Shown: positions 26,529 through 35,686, counted from the stretch's first letter. The stretch is 64,000 nt of DNA from an uncultured Bacteroidaceae bacterium (GCA_934271655.1 CAKQRW010000007.1:5054-69053), one strand, 5' to 3'. The notes: generated by a model not told the origin, from the letters alone. Numbers and translations: made by a program.

Positions 26529-27323
26529 TTAGAATGTTTTTGTTATACGCATGACAGCCCAGTCTCCGGCCTGTGTGACATCCGATACGGCCAGTCCTTG
26601 CTTCTCAGCCGCCTCGGTCATCTCTGGAACGTCGGCGATGAAGAAGCCTGAAAGGAAAAGTGTGCCATGTGTGGCCAGGTGTTCAATGTAGGCTGGCATG
26701 TCTCTCTTGAGTATGTTCTTATGGATGTTGGCCACGATGACATCGAAGATGCCATGTATGGCGGCAGCGTCGCCGAGGATGACGGAGACGTTGTTGATGT
26801 TGTTGAGGGCAAGGTTTTCCTTGGCGTTGACTACGCTAAACTCGTCAATGTCGATGGCTGCCACCTCTTTTGCTCCTCGGAGAGCCATCGCTATGGCGAG
26901 CACTCCTGTGCCTGTGCCCATATCGAGGGTGCGCTTGCCCGTGAAATCTTCCTGCATCAGTATGGATACTATCTGGTGGGTCGTGTCATGTGCGCCTGAG
27001 CCAAAGGCCATCTTTGGGCTGAGCTTGATGCCGAATTCCTCTTCGAGCACAGGCGTGAAGCTGTTCTGTTCCCACTCCTCATTCCAATTCTTGTTCTCAA
27101 GATGATGTACGGTGAACGAGAAGGTCGTGTCGGCGAGTGCTATGTCGCTGAGCGTGGATGAGAGAGACTCTTGGCTGAAGGTCTCTTCGGGAATGTATGC
27201 CTTAAGTCCTGTGTCTGTCATCTCAAACGAGTCGTAGCCTATGCCGCTGAGCATGGCTGAGGCTATGTCGCATGCCGTCTCGCTGCATGGCGACACGGTT
27301 ATGTCTGCGTAGATATATTTCAT
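26529..27323 (-). CDS. prmA: Ribosomal protein L11 methyltransferase
   Basis: 264 residues. The C-terminal class I methyltransferase domain shows the SAM-binding motif LDMGTGTGVLAIA and the VANIHKNIL motif (in PrmA VANILANPL-like). The preceding PKMAFGSGAHDTT matches the family signature region. It methylates L11 in the cytoplasm. Upstream of it 137 bases separate the GH25 gene; downstream the GH43 gene follows after 18 bases, probably by chance grouping. Confidence 0.93.
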   Translation of the reverse strand: MKYIYADITVSPCSETACDIASAMLSGIGYDSFEMTDTGLKAYIPEETFSQESLSSTLSDIALADTTFSFTVHHLENKNWNEEWEQNSFTPVLEEEFGIKLSPKMAFGSGAHDTTHQIVSILMQEDFTGKRTLDMGTGTGVLAIAMALRGAKEVAAIDIDEFSVVNAKENLALNNINNVSVILGDAAAIHGIFDVIVANIHKNILKRDMPAYIEHLATHGTLFLSGFFIADVPEMTEAAEKQGLAVSDVTQAGDWAVMRITKTF

Positions 27324-27412
27324 GGTGATTGTTTTTCTTCGATAATGAGATATGATGTATTTTTTTTGTTGGTGCCGTGGTGTTGGCGCAAGTTCTGTTG
27401 ATTATTGATTCA

Positions 27413-27480
27413 GCCATGGAACCTCTTGATGGAAGAAGCCATTCTTAGATGGAATGAAGTCATTCTTTATATTTAATGGT
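27413..27480. repeat. Degenerate 21-25-bp repeat at the 3' end of the GH25 gene
   Basis: Three related starts, GCCATGGAA (27413), GCCATTCTTAGATGGAA (27438) and GTCATTCTTTATATTTAATG (27459). The last contains the gene's stop (27460-27462). Divergence is higher than in the other arrays. Confidence 0.5.
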
Positions 27481-28302
27481 CATGTCCACGAGATCCTGAT
27501 AGTCGCCGTTGAATATGTTCACATCGACATAGCCCTTGATGCCGTCAATCTTTCCTGCGTCGGTATGTTGCCAGAAAGTCCACTTACCCTTGTACTCAAG
27601 CGAGTCAACGTAGTAGTGGGCTATCCAGTATGGATATTTTTCAAACTCGGGTGTGTTGAGATATGAAGTGCGGAACTTGTAGCCTGTGTAGAGTATGGGG
27701 GTCACCCCATAGTATTTTGTCACTATGTCCATCCAAGTCTTCACTTCCCTCTGCAGTTGGGCGGGAGTGTATGAGCCTATCTCCTCAACGTCGAGCACAG
27801 GAGGCAGGTCGCCCTCATCGAGCTGCACCATGCGGCAGTAGAACTCGGCTTGTTTTCTGGCAGGGCTCTTTGTGCTGAAATAGTGGTAAGCGCCGCGTGT
27901 TATGTCATTTTTTTTTGCCTCATGGAAATTTCGGTTGAAGTTTTCGTCCCAAGTGTCAGTCCCTTCAGTGGCCTTGATGAAGATGAAAGAGATAGGGGCG
28001 TTTTGTATCTGCGCGTTGCGGAGCCTGTCCCAGTCGATGTCGCCTTGGTAGTGAGATATGTCCAGACCGCGCACAAGTCCTTTGGGATATTTCACATCGC
28101 CATACAGGGCCTTCCATCTGAAGGAGTATGGCCCGACGAATGTCTTGTAGAAGAATATGATGTAGATGAGTCCGATGAAGGCCAGGGCGCTCCACAGGAT
28201 ATATGATGGGAAGCGGCGGAAAGGGTTGGATGATTTCTTTCTCCGGCGTTTTCTTGCTGGACGCTTTGAAGCGGTTCGCTGCTTTCTTGAGGTTGTGCTC
28301 AT
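27460..28302 (-). CDS. Membrane-anchored GH25 lysozyme-like muramidase
   Basis: 280 residues: a very basic N-terminus (RPARKRRRKK), one membrane segment (about 33-52), then a family 25 glycoside hydrolase domain. Active-site acids are recognisable at Asp81 (GLDISHYQGDIDW) and the DVEE cluster (Asp171, Glu173), with AYHYF after the second strand. GH25 enzymes cleave N-acetylmuramyl linkages; the orientation places the domain in the periplasm, suggesting peptidoglycan remodelling. Transcribed alone, between the pfp terminator and prmA. Confidence 0.9.
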   Translation of the reverse strand: MSTTSRKQRTASKRPARKRRRKKSSNPFRRFPSYILWSALAFIGLIYIIFFYKTFVGPYSFRWKALYGDVKYPKGLVRGLDISHYQGDIDWDRLRNAQIQNAPISFIFIKATEGTDTWDENFNRNFHEAKKNDITRGAYHYFSTKSPARKQAEFYCRMVQLDEGDLPPVLDVEEIGSYTPAQLQREVKTWMDIVTKYYGVTPILYTGYKFRTSYLNTPEFEKYPYWIAHYYVDSLEYKGKWTFWQHTDAGKIDGIKGYVDVNIFNGDYQDLVDMTIKYKE

Positions 28303-28492
28303 CTTTTTGTGTTAGGGTAATTGTAGAAAATTGTTGCGTCATGTAATGGCAGAGACTATTGTTGCTGCATATAAGGCAGAAAGCCCAGATGAGTAGATGT
28401 GTGATAATAGTACAGAATGCGGAATCTTCCGCTTCTGTGAATACTGTAGCACCGCCATCTCGTATTGCGCATGTCTCCATGAAAAATGACTA

Positions 28493-28528
28493 AGAAGTGA
28501 AAAGCCATTGTGCAGGCTTTTCACTTCT
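28493..28528 (-). terminator. Terminator of the kdgK-eda-pfp operon
   Basis: Perfect 14-bp stem AGAAGTGAAAAGCC (28493-28506) with GGCTTTTCACTTCT (28515-28528), 8-base loop; T-rich on both sides. A second inverted repeat, TCTGGCCA/TGGCCAGA, lies between it and the pfp stop. Confidence 0.78.
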
Positions 28529-28592
28529 TTCTTATTCAGTCTGGCCATTTCTTTTTCAGAGTGGCCAGATTGTCTGCTTTAGGACATGGCTA

Positions 28593-30242
28593 TTATTTAG
28601 CCTGCTCAAGCTGGAGAGTCTTTGTAGTCTGGTCGCAGACCTCTGTAGGACCCCAGTACTGGATTGGGCCTGGGTATACATAGGCTGTCTGCTTTGCCCA
28701 CTCATCGCGATGAGCGGCGAAGAACTTGAATGGGGCACCGTCAAGTTCTACAAGAGCCTTGCGGATTACAGGCTTGTTCTTGCCGTTGCGGCGCTCAATG
28801 TTCATCATCATAGTGATAGGCACACCGCCTGCAATCCACTCGGCAGCAGGAGCTGTGGTGTTCTTTATGATGGACATGTAGCCAGTCTTGCCGTTAGCGA
28901 TGAGGCGTGAGGCATTGTATCCGAGTGAGTAGCAGTAGTCAGCATCGTAGTTGGATGGAGCGGCGCAGCGTCCCTCATAGCCGAAGAAGTGGTGCTGTGT
29001 GCCGAACTTGCCTACATACTTGCCCTCCTTCTTCCAAGCATCGAGCTTAGTCGCTACCATGCGAGAGAGAAGCTTCTCTGTCTCGATGAGAGAAACCTGA
29101 ACGTTTCCGTGTGGGTCGCGGTCGAGGCAGAGCTGACGTGCAACATCGTCTGGAAGAGACTCAAGCACTGCAAGGTTGTCCTTGGCGATAGAGCCCTTGA
29201 CAAAAGAAATCTGCTCCTCAGCGTTGGCAAACTCGCGTGGCTCGCCTGTAGCTGGGTCTGTGAGCACCTCGTTGAGCTCTGCAATGAGCTTCTTGATGGC
29301 TGGGATGAACTCGATGATGCCTTCTGGGATGAGGACTGTTCCGAAGTTGTTGCCCTCAGCAGCGCGAGCTGCAACAGCCTTTGCGATGTAAGTCACTACG
29401 TCGTCGAGAGACATCTCCTTAGCCTCAACTTCCTCAGAAACGAGGCAGATGTTTGGCTGGCACTGGAGAGCGCACTCAAGAGCGATGTGTGATGCAGAGC
29501 GGCCCATGAGCTTGATGAAATGCCAGTACTTGCGTGCTGAGTTGCAGTCGCGCTGGATGTTGCCGATGAGCTCTGAGTATGTCTTGCAGGCTGTGTCGAA
29601 ACCGAATGAAGTCTCGATCTGCTCGTTCTTGAGGTCGCCGTCGATAGTCTTAGGACAGCCAATGACCTGCACGCCGTACTTCTTGGCTGCGTAGTACTCT
29701 GCCAAGACGCATGCGTTGGTGTTGGAGTCGTCGCCACCGATGATGACGAGAGCCTTGATTCCGAGCTTGCGGATGATTTCGATGCCCTTCTCAAACTGAT
29801 CTTCCTTCTCAAGCTTGGTACGTCCAGAGCCGATGATGTCAAAACCTCCAGTGTTGCGGTACTGATCCATAATCTCTGAAGTGATTTCCATGTAGTTATG
29901 GTCAACGAGACCGCCTGGGCCGAGGATGAAGCCATAGAGCTTGCTCTCTGAGTTGAGAGACTTGATGCCGTCGAAGAGGCCAGAGATGACGTTGTGTCCG
30001 CCTGGAGCCTGTCCGCCTGAAAGGATTACGCCCACGTTGAATGGTGGAAGCTCAACTGCCTCGCCTGCCTCGAAAGTGATGACTGGCATGCCGTATGTGT
30101 TTGGGAAGAGAGCCTTGATCTCATCCTGGTTGCCTACTGACTGTGTAGGTGCGCCTTCAACTGCCTTTACTGGACCCTGAAGCGCTTTAGGCAGTTTTGG
30201 CTGGTAAGCCGCGCGTGCTGCCTGAAGATTTGAAATTGCCAT
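28593..30242 (-). CDS. pfp: Pyrophosphate-dependent 6-phosphofructokinase
   Basis: Interconverts fructose 6-phosphate and fructose 1,6-bisphosphate using pyrophosphate. Starting at MAISNLQAAR (30242) it has 549 residues, the long plant-like PFP class. Diagnostic residues: GGDDSNT (about 166-172), where the second Asp marks PPi rather than ATP use, and PKTIDGD (about 195). An upstream in-frame ATG (30299) would add 19 residues of poor quality. It follows eda by 84 bases on the same strand and is probably the last gene of the sugar-acid operon, followed by a terminator. Confidence 0.94.
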   Translation of the reverse strand: MAISNLQAARAAYQPKLPKALQGPVKAVEGAPTQSVGNQDEIKALFPNTYGMPVITFEAGEAVELPPFNVGVILSGGQAPGGHNVISGLFDGIKSLNSESKLYGFILGPGGLVDHNYMEITSEIMDQYRNTGGFDIIGSGRTKLEKEDQFEKGIEIIRKLGIKALVIIGGDDSNTNACVLAEYYAAKKYGVQVIGCPKTIDGDLKNEQIETSFGFDTACKTYSELIGNIQRDCNSARKYWHFIKLMGRSASHIALECALQCQPNICLVSEEVEAKEMSLDDVVTYIAKAVAARAAEGNNFGTVLIPEGIIEFIPAIKKLIAELNEVLTDPATGEPREFANAEEQISFVKGSIAKDNLAVLESLPDDVARQLCLDRDPHGNVQVSLIETEKLLSRMVATKLDAWKKEGKYVGKFGTQHHFFGYEGRCAAPSNYDADYCYSLGYNASRLIANGKTGYMSIIKNTTAPAAEWIAGGVPITMMMNIERRNGKNKPVIRKALVELDGAPFKFFAAHRDEWAKQTAYVYPGPIQYWGPTEVCDQTTKTLQLEQAK

Positions 30243-30326
30243 TGGTTGTTGTTGTTTTATGATGTTTGTACTGTATTCGCAAGTTGTAGCAGACTCCAAT
30301 GCGTGCTTTGTACAGCGGTGGAGCAG

Positions 30327-30995
30327 TTAACCTCTTGCCTTTGCAATGATGCCGAGGCATTCTTTGCACTTGTCTGTGACATACTGCCAGTCTTCGGCCT
30401 TGACCTTGTCCGATGGGAAGAGCTTAGAGCCCATTCCCACGCAGAAGACACCTGCCTTGAACCATGCTGTGAGGTTGGCCTCCTCTGGGGCCACTCCGCC
30501 TGTGACCATGATTTTTGACCATGGCATCGGAGCCATGAGACCCTTGACGAGGTTAGGACCAACCACGTCGCCTGGGAATACCTTGGTGAAGTCGCAGCCC
30601 ACTTCCTGCGCCTTGCCTATCTCTGATGGAGTCAGGCAACCTGGGCAGTATGTGACGCAGCGGCGGTTGCACACTACTGCCACGTCGGGGTTGAAGAGTG
30701 GACCTACAACGAAGTTGGCACCCATCTGGATGTACATGGCAGCTGTTGGGGCATCTACCACCGAGCCTATGCCAAGCGCCATCTCTGGGCATTCTGTCGC
30801 CACGAATTTAGAGAGCTCGGCGAACACCTCCTGGGCGAAGTCGCCACGGTTGGTGAACTCGAATGCGCGCACTCCGCCTTCGTAGCACGCCTTGACTACT
30901 TTCTTTGCTACTTCTGCGTCCTTGTGGTAGAACACAGGAACCATAGGTGCGGCAGCTATCTTTGCCATCACCTGAAACTTGTCGAACTTTGCCAT
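30327..30995 (-). CDS. eda: KDPG/KHG aldolase (2-keto-3-deoxy-6-phosphogluconate aldolase)
   Basis: Splits KDPG to pyruvate and glyceraldehyde 3-phosphate. 222 residues, class I aldolase barrel: Glu46 in AFEFTNRG and Schiff-base Lys138 in FTKVFPGD are in place. It starts 2 bases after the kdgK stop, so the two are co-translated. Together with KdgK it forms the last two steps of uronate (galacturonate/glucuronate) breakdown; uronate isomerase and dehydrogenases are not in this window. Confidence 0.95.
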   Translation of the reverse strand: MAKFDKFQVMAKIAAAPMVPVFYHKDAEVAKKVVKACYEGGVRAFEFTNRGDFAQEVFAELSKFVATECPEMALGIGSVVDAPTAAMYIQMGANFVVGPLFNPDVAVVCNRRCVTYCPGCLTPSEIGKAQEVGCDFTKVFPGDVVGPNLVKGLMAPMPWSKIMVTGGVAPEEANLTAWFKAGVFCVGMGSKLFPSDKVKAEDWQYVTDKCKECLGIIAKARG

Positions 30996-30997
30996 AA

Positions 30998-32020
30998 TTA
31001 TCTTTGAACACGGCCGTTGGCGTTGCCTCCAGCCAAAGCTTCTACTTCTTCTACTGATACATGATTGAAGTCGCCAGGTATGGTGTGCTTCAGTGCTGAT
31101 GCTGCCACAGCAAACTCAAGGGCCTCGCCCTGGGTAGGCTTAGTGAGCAGGCCGTGGATGAGGCCGCCGGAGAATGAGTCGCCGCCGCCAACACGGTCGA
31201 TGATTGGGTTTATCTCGTAACGCTTGCTCTGGTAGAATTCCTTGCCATCGTAGATGAGAGCCTTCCAGCCATTGTGTGTGGCAGAGAAGCTCTCGCGGAG
31301 TGTTGAAACGACATACTTGAAGCCGAACTCCTTTGCCATGGCCTTGAAGATGCCCTCGTAGCCTGCGGCATCTGTGACGCCAGCCTCCACGTCAGCGTCT
31401 GGCTTGAAGCCGAGGCACAGCTCAGCGTCTTCCTCATTGCCGATGCACACGTCAACATACTGCATGAGCGGACGCATTACAGAGATAGCCTTCTCGCTTG
31501 TCCATAGTTTCTTGCGAAAATTGAGGTCGCATGACACGGTGACGCCATGCTTCTTGGCTGCTATGCAGGCCTGCTTCAGACACTCGGCCGAAGCGTCGCT
31601 GATGGCTGGCGTGATGCCTGACCAATGGAACCAGTCGGCTCCCTCAAAAATCTTGTCAAAGTCGAAATCTTCTGGCTTAGCCTCTGCAATGGCTGAACCT
31701 GCACGGTCGTAGATGACTTTTGAAGGGCGCATGCTGGCTCCGGTCTCTGCGTAATAGAGGCCGATGCGCTCGCCGCCGCGCGCTATGAAGTCTGTGTTTA
31801 CACCGTAACGTCTGAGGGCGTTGATAGCTATCTGCCCAATCTCATGCTTAGGCAGCTTGCTTACGAATACGCTCTCATGTCCAAAGTTTGCAAGGCTGAT
31901 TCCCACGTTGGCTTCTCCTCCGCCTGGGATGATGTTGAACTTGTCTGCTTGAACAAAGCGGTAGTTTCCCTCAGGAGAAAGGCGAAGCATGATTTCGCCC
32001 ATGGTAACAATTTTTGCCAT
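30998..32020 (-). CDS. kdgK: 2-keto-3-deoxygluconate kinase (PfkB family)
   Basis: 340-residue PfkB-type sugar kinase phosphorylating KDG to KDPG. N-terminal sugar-binding GGGEANVGISLANFG and C-terminal ATP/catalytic motif DRVGGGDSFSGG (about 270-281) are present. The KdgK call, rather than fructokinase, rests mainly on the adjacent eda (2-base gap). Its start faces the LacI-family gene across 197 bases. A -7-like TACATTTGC at 32084-32076 overlaps a palindrome that may be an operator. Confidence 0.93.
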   Translation of the reverse strand: MAKIVTMGEIMLRLSPEGNYRFVQADKFNIIPGGGEANVGISLANFGHESVFVSKLPKHEIGQIAINALRRYGVNTDFIARGGERIGLYYAETGASMRPSKVIYDRAGSAIAEAKPEDFDFDKIFEGADWFHWSGITPAISDASAECLKQACIAAKKHGVTVSCDLNFRKKLWTSEKAISVMRPLMQYVDVCIGNEEDAELCLGFKPDADVEAGVTDAAGYEGIFKAMAKEFGFKYVVSTLRESFSATHNGWKALIYDGKEFYQSKRYEINPIIDRVGGGDSFSGGLIHGLLTKPTQGEALEFAVAASALKHTIPGDFNHVSVEEVEALAGGNANGRVQR

Positions 32021-32061
32021 AATAGAAATATAGATTAATAATTATATTATTTCCCTTGATG

Positions 32062-32082
32062 TTTGCAAATCATTTGCAAATG
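32062..32082. promoter_or_regulatory. Candidate operator over the kdgK promoter
   Basis: Two TTTGCAAA palindromes (32062-32069, 32073-32080) sit 11 bases apart, the second inside a 12-bp perfect palindrome CATTTGCAAATG (32071-32082). The kdgK -7-like element TACATTTGC (32084-32076, minus) overlaps the right one. One helical turn spacing and the divergent LacI-family gene suggest a binding site. Confidence 0.5.
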
Positions 32083-32178
32083 TAGTGATTTTTTCCTAAA
32101 CAGTTATCATTTATCACCAAAAAAAAACGGAAGGACAAAATTTTGTCTTTTTTTAAAAATTATCTGATTAAAAATAGT

Positions 32179-32186
32179 TAACTTTG
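32179..32186 (+). promoter_or_regulatory. -7 element of the LacI-family gene
   Basis: TAACTTTG, 31 bases upstream of the ATG; no clear -33 TTTG at the usual distance. Confidence 0.5.
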
Positions 32187-32217
32187 TAGCGTTTTTAACA
32201 ACTACAAAGAAGAATAG

Positions 32218-33288
32218 ATGGAAATAAAGTCCAAAATACGAATCAAGGATATTGCTGAGAGGGCAGGAGTGTCAGTGGGCACAGTAGACCGTGTCATACA
32301 TGGGCGAAGCAGTGTCTCGCCCATCAGCATGGAGAGAGTGCAGAAGGTGCTTGATGAAATCAACTATACGCCGAATCATTACGCGTCGGCGCTCGCGATG
32401 CATACGGCTCACCAGTTTGCGGCCATCCTTCCTATGCATGAGGTGGACAGCTACTGGGCCAGAGTGGAGAAGGGACTGCTGGACGGGGTGAGACGTTTTA
32501 ACGACTTCAAGCTCTCTTTCAAGATTTTCAGGTATGACCCTTTCAATACGGAGTCATTCAAGTTTGAGTGCAAGAATCTGCTTGACTCCAATCCTGATAC
32601 GGTCATCATTGGACCTATTTTCAACTATAATATCATGGAGAACTTCACCTCGCAGCTGGACGAGAGGGGCATACCATACGCTTTGCTCGACTCGAATTGG
32701 CCAGAGTTCAAGCATCGTGTGTTCTACGGACAGGACTCGCTGAGAAGCGGAGCCTTCTCGGGACATATCATGTCGCTCGCAACCAATCCGGACACTAAGA
32801 AGATAGCCATCTTCAAGGTGCTGGGAGAGGGACGCGTTGCGAGCCGGCAGCAGATGAACAGAGAGGTGGGATTCAGAGAGTTCATGAAGGAGCACAAGCC
32901 TGAGATTGAAATTGTGGATGTCAATCTGTATGTGTACGACAAGCAGGGCATGAATGACATCATGCGTGATTTCTTCACAAACAATCCTGACATTCATCAT
33001 GCACTCACATTCAACTCGTCCATACACATCATAGCAGATTTCTTGCGCAACGAGATGCCTGAGCATCCGCATGTGACGCTGCTTGGCTACGATGCCATCG
33101 ACGCCAATGTGGAGTGCATCAAGAATGGTGCGGCCGACTTTCTCGTGGCGCAGCATCCGCAGACGCAGGGCCTGAACTGCTTCAGGGCGATGTTCAACAC
33201 GTGTGTGCTGAAGATGAAGCTGCCGCGAGACCACTACATGTCTGTGGAACTTCTTACAAAAGAGAATATTGACTTCTATAAAGACTGA
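32218..33288 (+). CDS. LacI-family transcriptional regulator
   Basis: 356 residues: N-terminal HTH (IRIKDIAERAGVSVGTVDRV, about 8-27) with the VSVGTVDRVIHGR recognition helix, hinge helix, then a periplasmic-binding-protein-like effector domain (KKIAIFKVLGEGRVASRQQ). It is transcribed divergently from kdgK-eda-pfp, so it most likely controls that operon in response to a uronate-derived sugar. Effector not determinable. The GTVDRV form of the HTH is common among Bacteroidota LacI relatives. Confidence 0.92.
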   Translation: MEIKSKIRIKDIAERAGVSVGTVDRVIHGRSSVSPISMERVQKVLDEINYTPNHYASALAMHTAHQFAAILPMHEVDSYWARVEKGLLDGVRRFNDFKLSFKIFRYDPFNTESFKFECKNLLDSNPDTVIIGPIFNYNIMENFTSQLDERGIPYALLDSNWPEFKHRVFYGQDSLRSGAFSGHIMSLATNPDTKKIAIFKVLGEGRVASRQQMNREVGFREFMKEHKPEIEIVDVNLYVYDKQGMNDIMRDFFTNNPDIHHALTFNSSIHIIADFLRNEMPEHPHVTLLGYDAIDANVECIKNGAADFLVAQHPQTQGLNCFRAMFNTCVLKMKLPRDHYMSVELLTKENIDFYKD

Positions 33289-33307
33289 CGGACTTTTCTA
33301 TCAAACA

Positions 33308-33365
33308 GAAAGGAAACGATGCCAGCAACTGGGACAATACCCAGTTGCTGGCATCGTTTCCTTTC
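33308..33365. terminator. Bidirectional terminator between the LacI-family gene and the cyclo-ligase gene
   Basis: Perfect 26-bp stem (33308-33333 with 33340-33365), six-base loop ACAATA, one of the strongest hairpins in the window. The outer stem is A-rich on the left and T-rich on the right, so the T-rich arm itself would serve in either direction. Confidence 0.8.
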
Positions 33366-33420
33366 TTGATAACCAATCGTTGTCTATAGTCTGCCCAAAT
33401 GTCTTGTTCTGGCGGTTGGC

Positions 33421-33503
33421 ACCGTATTGTTTTTTATGGCACAAAAATGACAGGGTGCTAAGCGGAGGAAGCGAGTGCACCTGGACCGTATTGTTTTTAT
33501 GGC
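33421..33503. repeat. 64-bp-spaced direct repeat ACCGTATTGTTTTTATGGC
   Basis: ACCGTATTGTTTTTTATGGC at 33421-33440 recurs with one T fewer at 33485-33503, downstream of the cyclo-ligase gene. A weaker CCGTAT lies over that gene's end. Confidence 0.65.
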
Positions 33504-33528
33504 GCAAGCAGAATGTCGCCTGAAATGC

Positions 33529-34062
33529 TCATCCGTATATGACTTCGTTCATATTTATGTCGTGTACCTCGCATGGTATCTCGTCAAGAATCTGGAAGGG
33601 GAAGGCCAGTCCGACAAGCGGGCAACGCAACCGTGGCAACAGACGGTCATAGTAGCCTTTGCCGCGTCCAAGCCTGCATCCGTCGCTTGTGAACGCCATG
33701 CCTGGCACAAAGGCGATGCCTATTGCTGCATAGTCGGTGAATACGGGGCCATATGACTCCTGTATGCCAAAAGATTCGGAGAGGCGCATCGAGTCCTCAC
33801 CTACATACTCATGCAGCTCGAGGTCATTGCCCACCACCGTGGGCAGCAGCACCTTGTAGCCCATGCGGCTCATGGTGGCCACAAGCTCATGGGTGTGCAC
33901 CTCGTCAGGAAGTGAATGATAAAGGAGAACTGTTGTGCAGTTCTCCTTTTTGGTTCTGTCAAGCGCAGAAGAAACTATTCTCTGACTCATGACGCAGAGT
34001 TCTTCCTGTGTATGCGCTTTTTTTCTTTGTCTTATCAGACTTCTTAGTTGACTCTTTTCCAT
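33529..34062 (-). CDS. 5-formyltetrahydrofolate cyclo-ligase
   Basis: 177 residues, converts 5-formyl-THF to 5,10-methenyl-THF with ATP. Visible motifs: N-terminal basic stretch SLIRQRKKAHTQEEL and the C-terminal GCRLGRGKGYYDRLLPR signature. The start at 34062 matches the family's normal N-terminus, so the gene really overlaps the last 104 bases of the S41 protease gene in another frame. A strong bidirectional hairpin follows downstream. Confidence 0.93.
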   Translation of the reverse strand: MEKSQLRSLIRQRKKAHTQEELCVMSQRIVSSALDRTKKENCTTVLLYHSLPDEVHTHELVATMSRMGYKVLLPTVVGNDLELHEYVGEDSMRLSESFGIQESYGPVFTDYAAIGIAFVPGMAFTSDGCRLGRGKGYYDRLLPRLRCPLVGLAFPFQILDEIPCEVHDINMNEVIYG

Positions 34063-35686
34063 TGATAGTAGGTTTAGTGCGCTTGGCGTTAAACAGTTCC
34101 ACGGCCTTGTCCACAGTCTTGTCCTTGTAGTTCATGTACTGGACATAGTCGTTCATCTCCAGCATGTTGTAGATGATACTGCCATATACGGATTTCTCCA
34201 GAAGCGGTTGCGAGCGCAGGATCATGTTATTGCGGCGGAGTATGCCCTTGGAGTCGGCGTAACGTACGAATTTGTCCATCACACTTTCCTTGCGCAGATA
34301 CTTCTCCAGTTCCGCAGCGTTGGTGCACTTGCTCATGGCCTGGCGGTTGTTGTCGGTGTACTCATAGCAGAATTGCGCCACAATGCCTTTCGTCACGCAC
34401 TCTGTGTAGTATGGCGTGAGTGCCGTGGTGTCCTCTGCAACAAAATAGTCGGGCATGATGCCGCCGCCGCCGTAGACTGTGCGGCCTATGCTGGTGTGAT
34501 ATTTCTCTCCTGTCTGGTGGATGCTGTCTTGGTTGAAGAACTCGCCGCGCTCGTATCGGTCCACAAGGTCCATCTCGTATTCCTTAGGCTGTCCTTTGAC
34601 GTAAGGCTTCTGTATGCATCGGCCGGAAGGGGTGTAGTAGCGGGCTATTGTCAGGTGTATGAGCGAACCGTCAGAGAACTCTATAGGCTGCTGTACCAGT
34701 CCTTTTCCGAAAGATCGGCGACCCACGATGATGCCGCGGTCATTGTCCTGTATGGCTCCGGAGAATATCTCTGCGGCCGAGGCTGTGGTCTCGTCGATGA
34801 GCACTATGAGCGGAATCTTCTGGTAAGAGCCTCGGCCATCACTCCTGTATTCTTCACGTCTGGCACGTCGGCCCTGTGTGTAGACGATGAGCTTGTTCTC
34901 TGGAAGGAACTCGTTGACCATCTGTATCGCAGCTGAGAGATAGCCTCCGCCGTTGCCGCGCAGGTCGACAACCAGGCCTTTGAAGTCAGCTGTCTCCAGT
35001 TCGGCGAGTGAGGTGAGAAGTTCTGCGTATGTTGTCTCGCCGAAGTTCTTTATCTTGACGTAGCCAAGCTTGTCGTTGATCATGTAGGTGGCGTCGATGC
35101 TCTTCAGCGGTATGTCGCCCCTCACCACTGTGAAGGTGAGCGGCTTCTTGCGGCCGTGTCTCATCACTCCCAGCTTCACCTTCGTGTCCCTGTCGCCTTT
35201 CAGCCTGTGCATGGTCTCCTCGTTGGTAACGATGGAGCCCACGTATGGCTTGCCGTCTACAGACACTATCTTGTCGCCTGGCAGGATGCCCACTTTCTCA
35301 GATGGGCCTCCATGTATGATGCCTGTGATTCTTACTGTGTCTTCGCGGATGACAAATTGTATGCCGACACCGCAGAAGGATCCCTTGAGGTCTTCGTTGG
35401 CTGTCTTGGCATCTTTGGCTGAGATGTATGAGGAGTGCGGATCGAGTTCTTGCAGTATCTTTGGCATCGACTGCTCCACGATGTTAGCTATGTCTACTGT
35501 GTCGACATACTGGTCGTCGATGATGTGGAGCAGGTCATTGAGCTTATTGGATGACGTGTTGATGATGTTCAGCCTGTTGCCTGCATATCTGTTGGCAAAG
35601 AATGTGCCTATGACGATGCCTGCCACAACACTTGCGGCTATGATGAGTGGCATCCACCTGTTGTTTCTGTTGATTTTCGTGTCCAT
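33959..35686 (-). CDS. S41-family C-terminal processing peptidase (CtpA-like)
   Basis: Starting at MDTKINRNNR (35686): 575 residues with an N-terminal membrane anchor (about 13-33), a PDZ domain, and an S41 serine protease domain. The catalytic Ser is in DETTASAAEIF (about 300) and the Lys in SFGKGLVQQ (about 327), so it should be active in the periplasm. A longer frame back to 35926 lacks a plausible signal and overlaps the deaminase gene. The last 35 codons, rich in Lys and Ser, overlap the cyclo-ligase gene by 104 bases. Confidence 0.93.
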   Translation of the reverse strand: MDTKINRNNRWMPLIIAASVVAGIVIGTFFANRYAGNRLNIINTSSNKLNDLLHIIDDQYVDTVDIANIVEQSMPKILQELDPHSSYISAKDAKTANEDLKGSFCGVGIQFVIREDTVRITGIIHGGPSEKVGILPGDKIVSVDGKPYVGSIVTNEETMHRLKGDRDTKVKLGVMRHGRKKPLTFTVVRGDIPLKSIDATYMINDKLGYVKIKNFGETTYAELLTSLAELETADFKGLVVDLRGNGGGYLSAAIQMVNEFLPENKLIVYTQGRRARREEYRSDGRGSYQKIPLIVLIDETTASAAEIFSGAIQDNDRGIIVGRRSFGKGLVQQPIEFSDGSLIHLTIARYYTPSGRCIQKPYVKGQPKEYEMDLVDRYERGEFFNQDSIHQTGEKYHTSIGRTVYGGGGIMPDYFVAEDTTALTPYYTECVTKGIVAQFCYEYTDNNRQAMSKCTNAAELEKYLRKESVMDKFVRYADSKGILRRNNMILRSQPLLEKSVYGSIIYNMLEMNDYVQYMNYKDKTVDKAVELFNAKRTKPTINGKESTKKSDKTKKKSAYTGRTLRHESENSFFCA

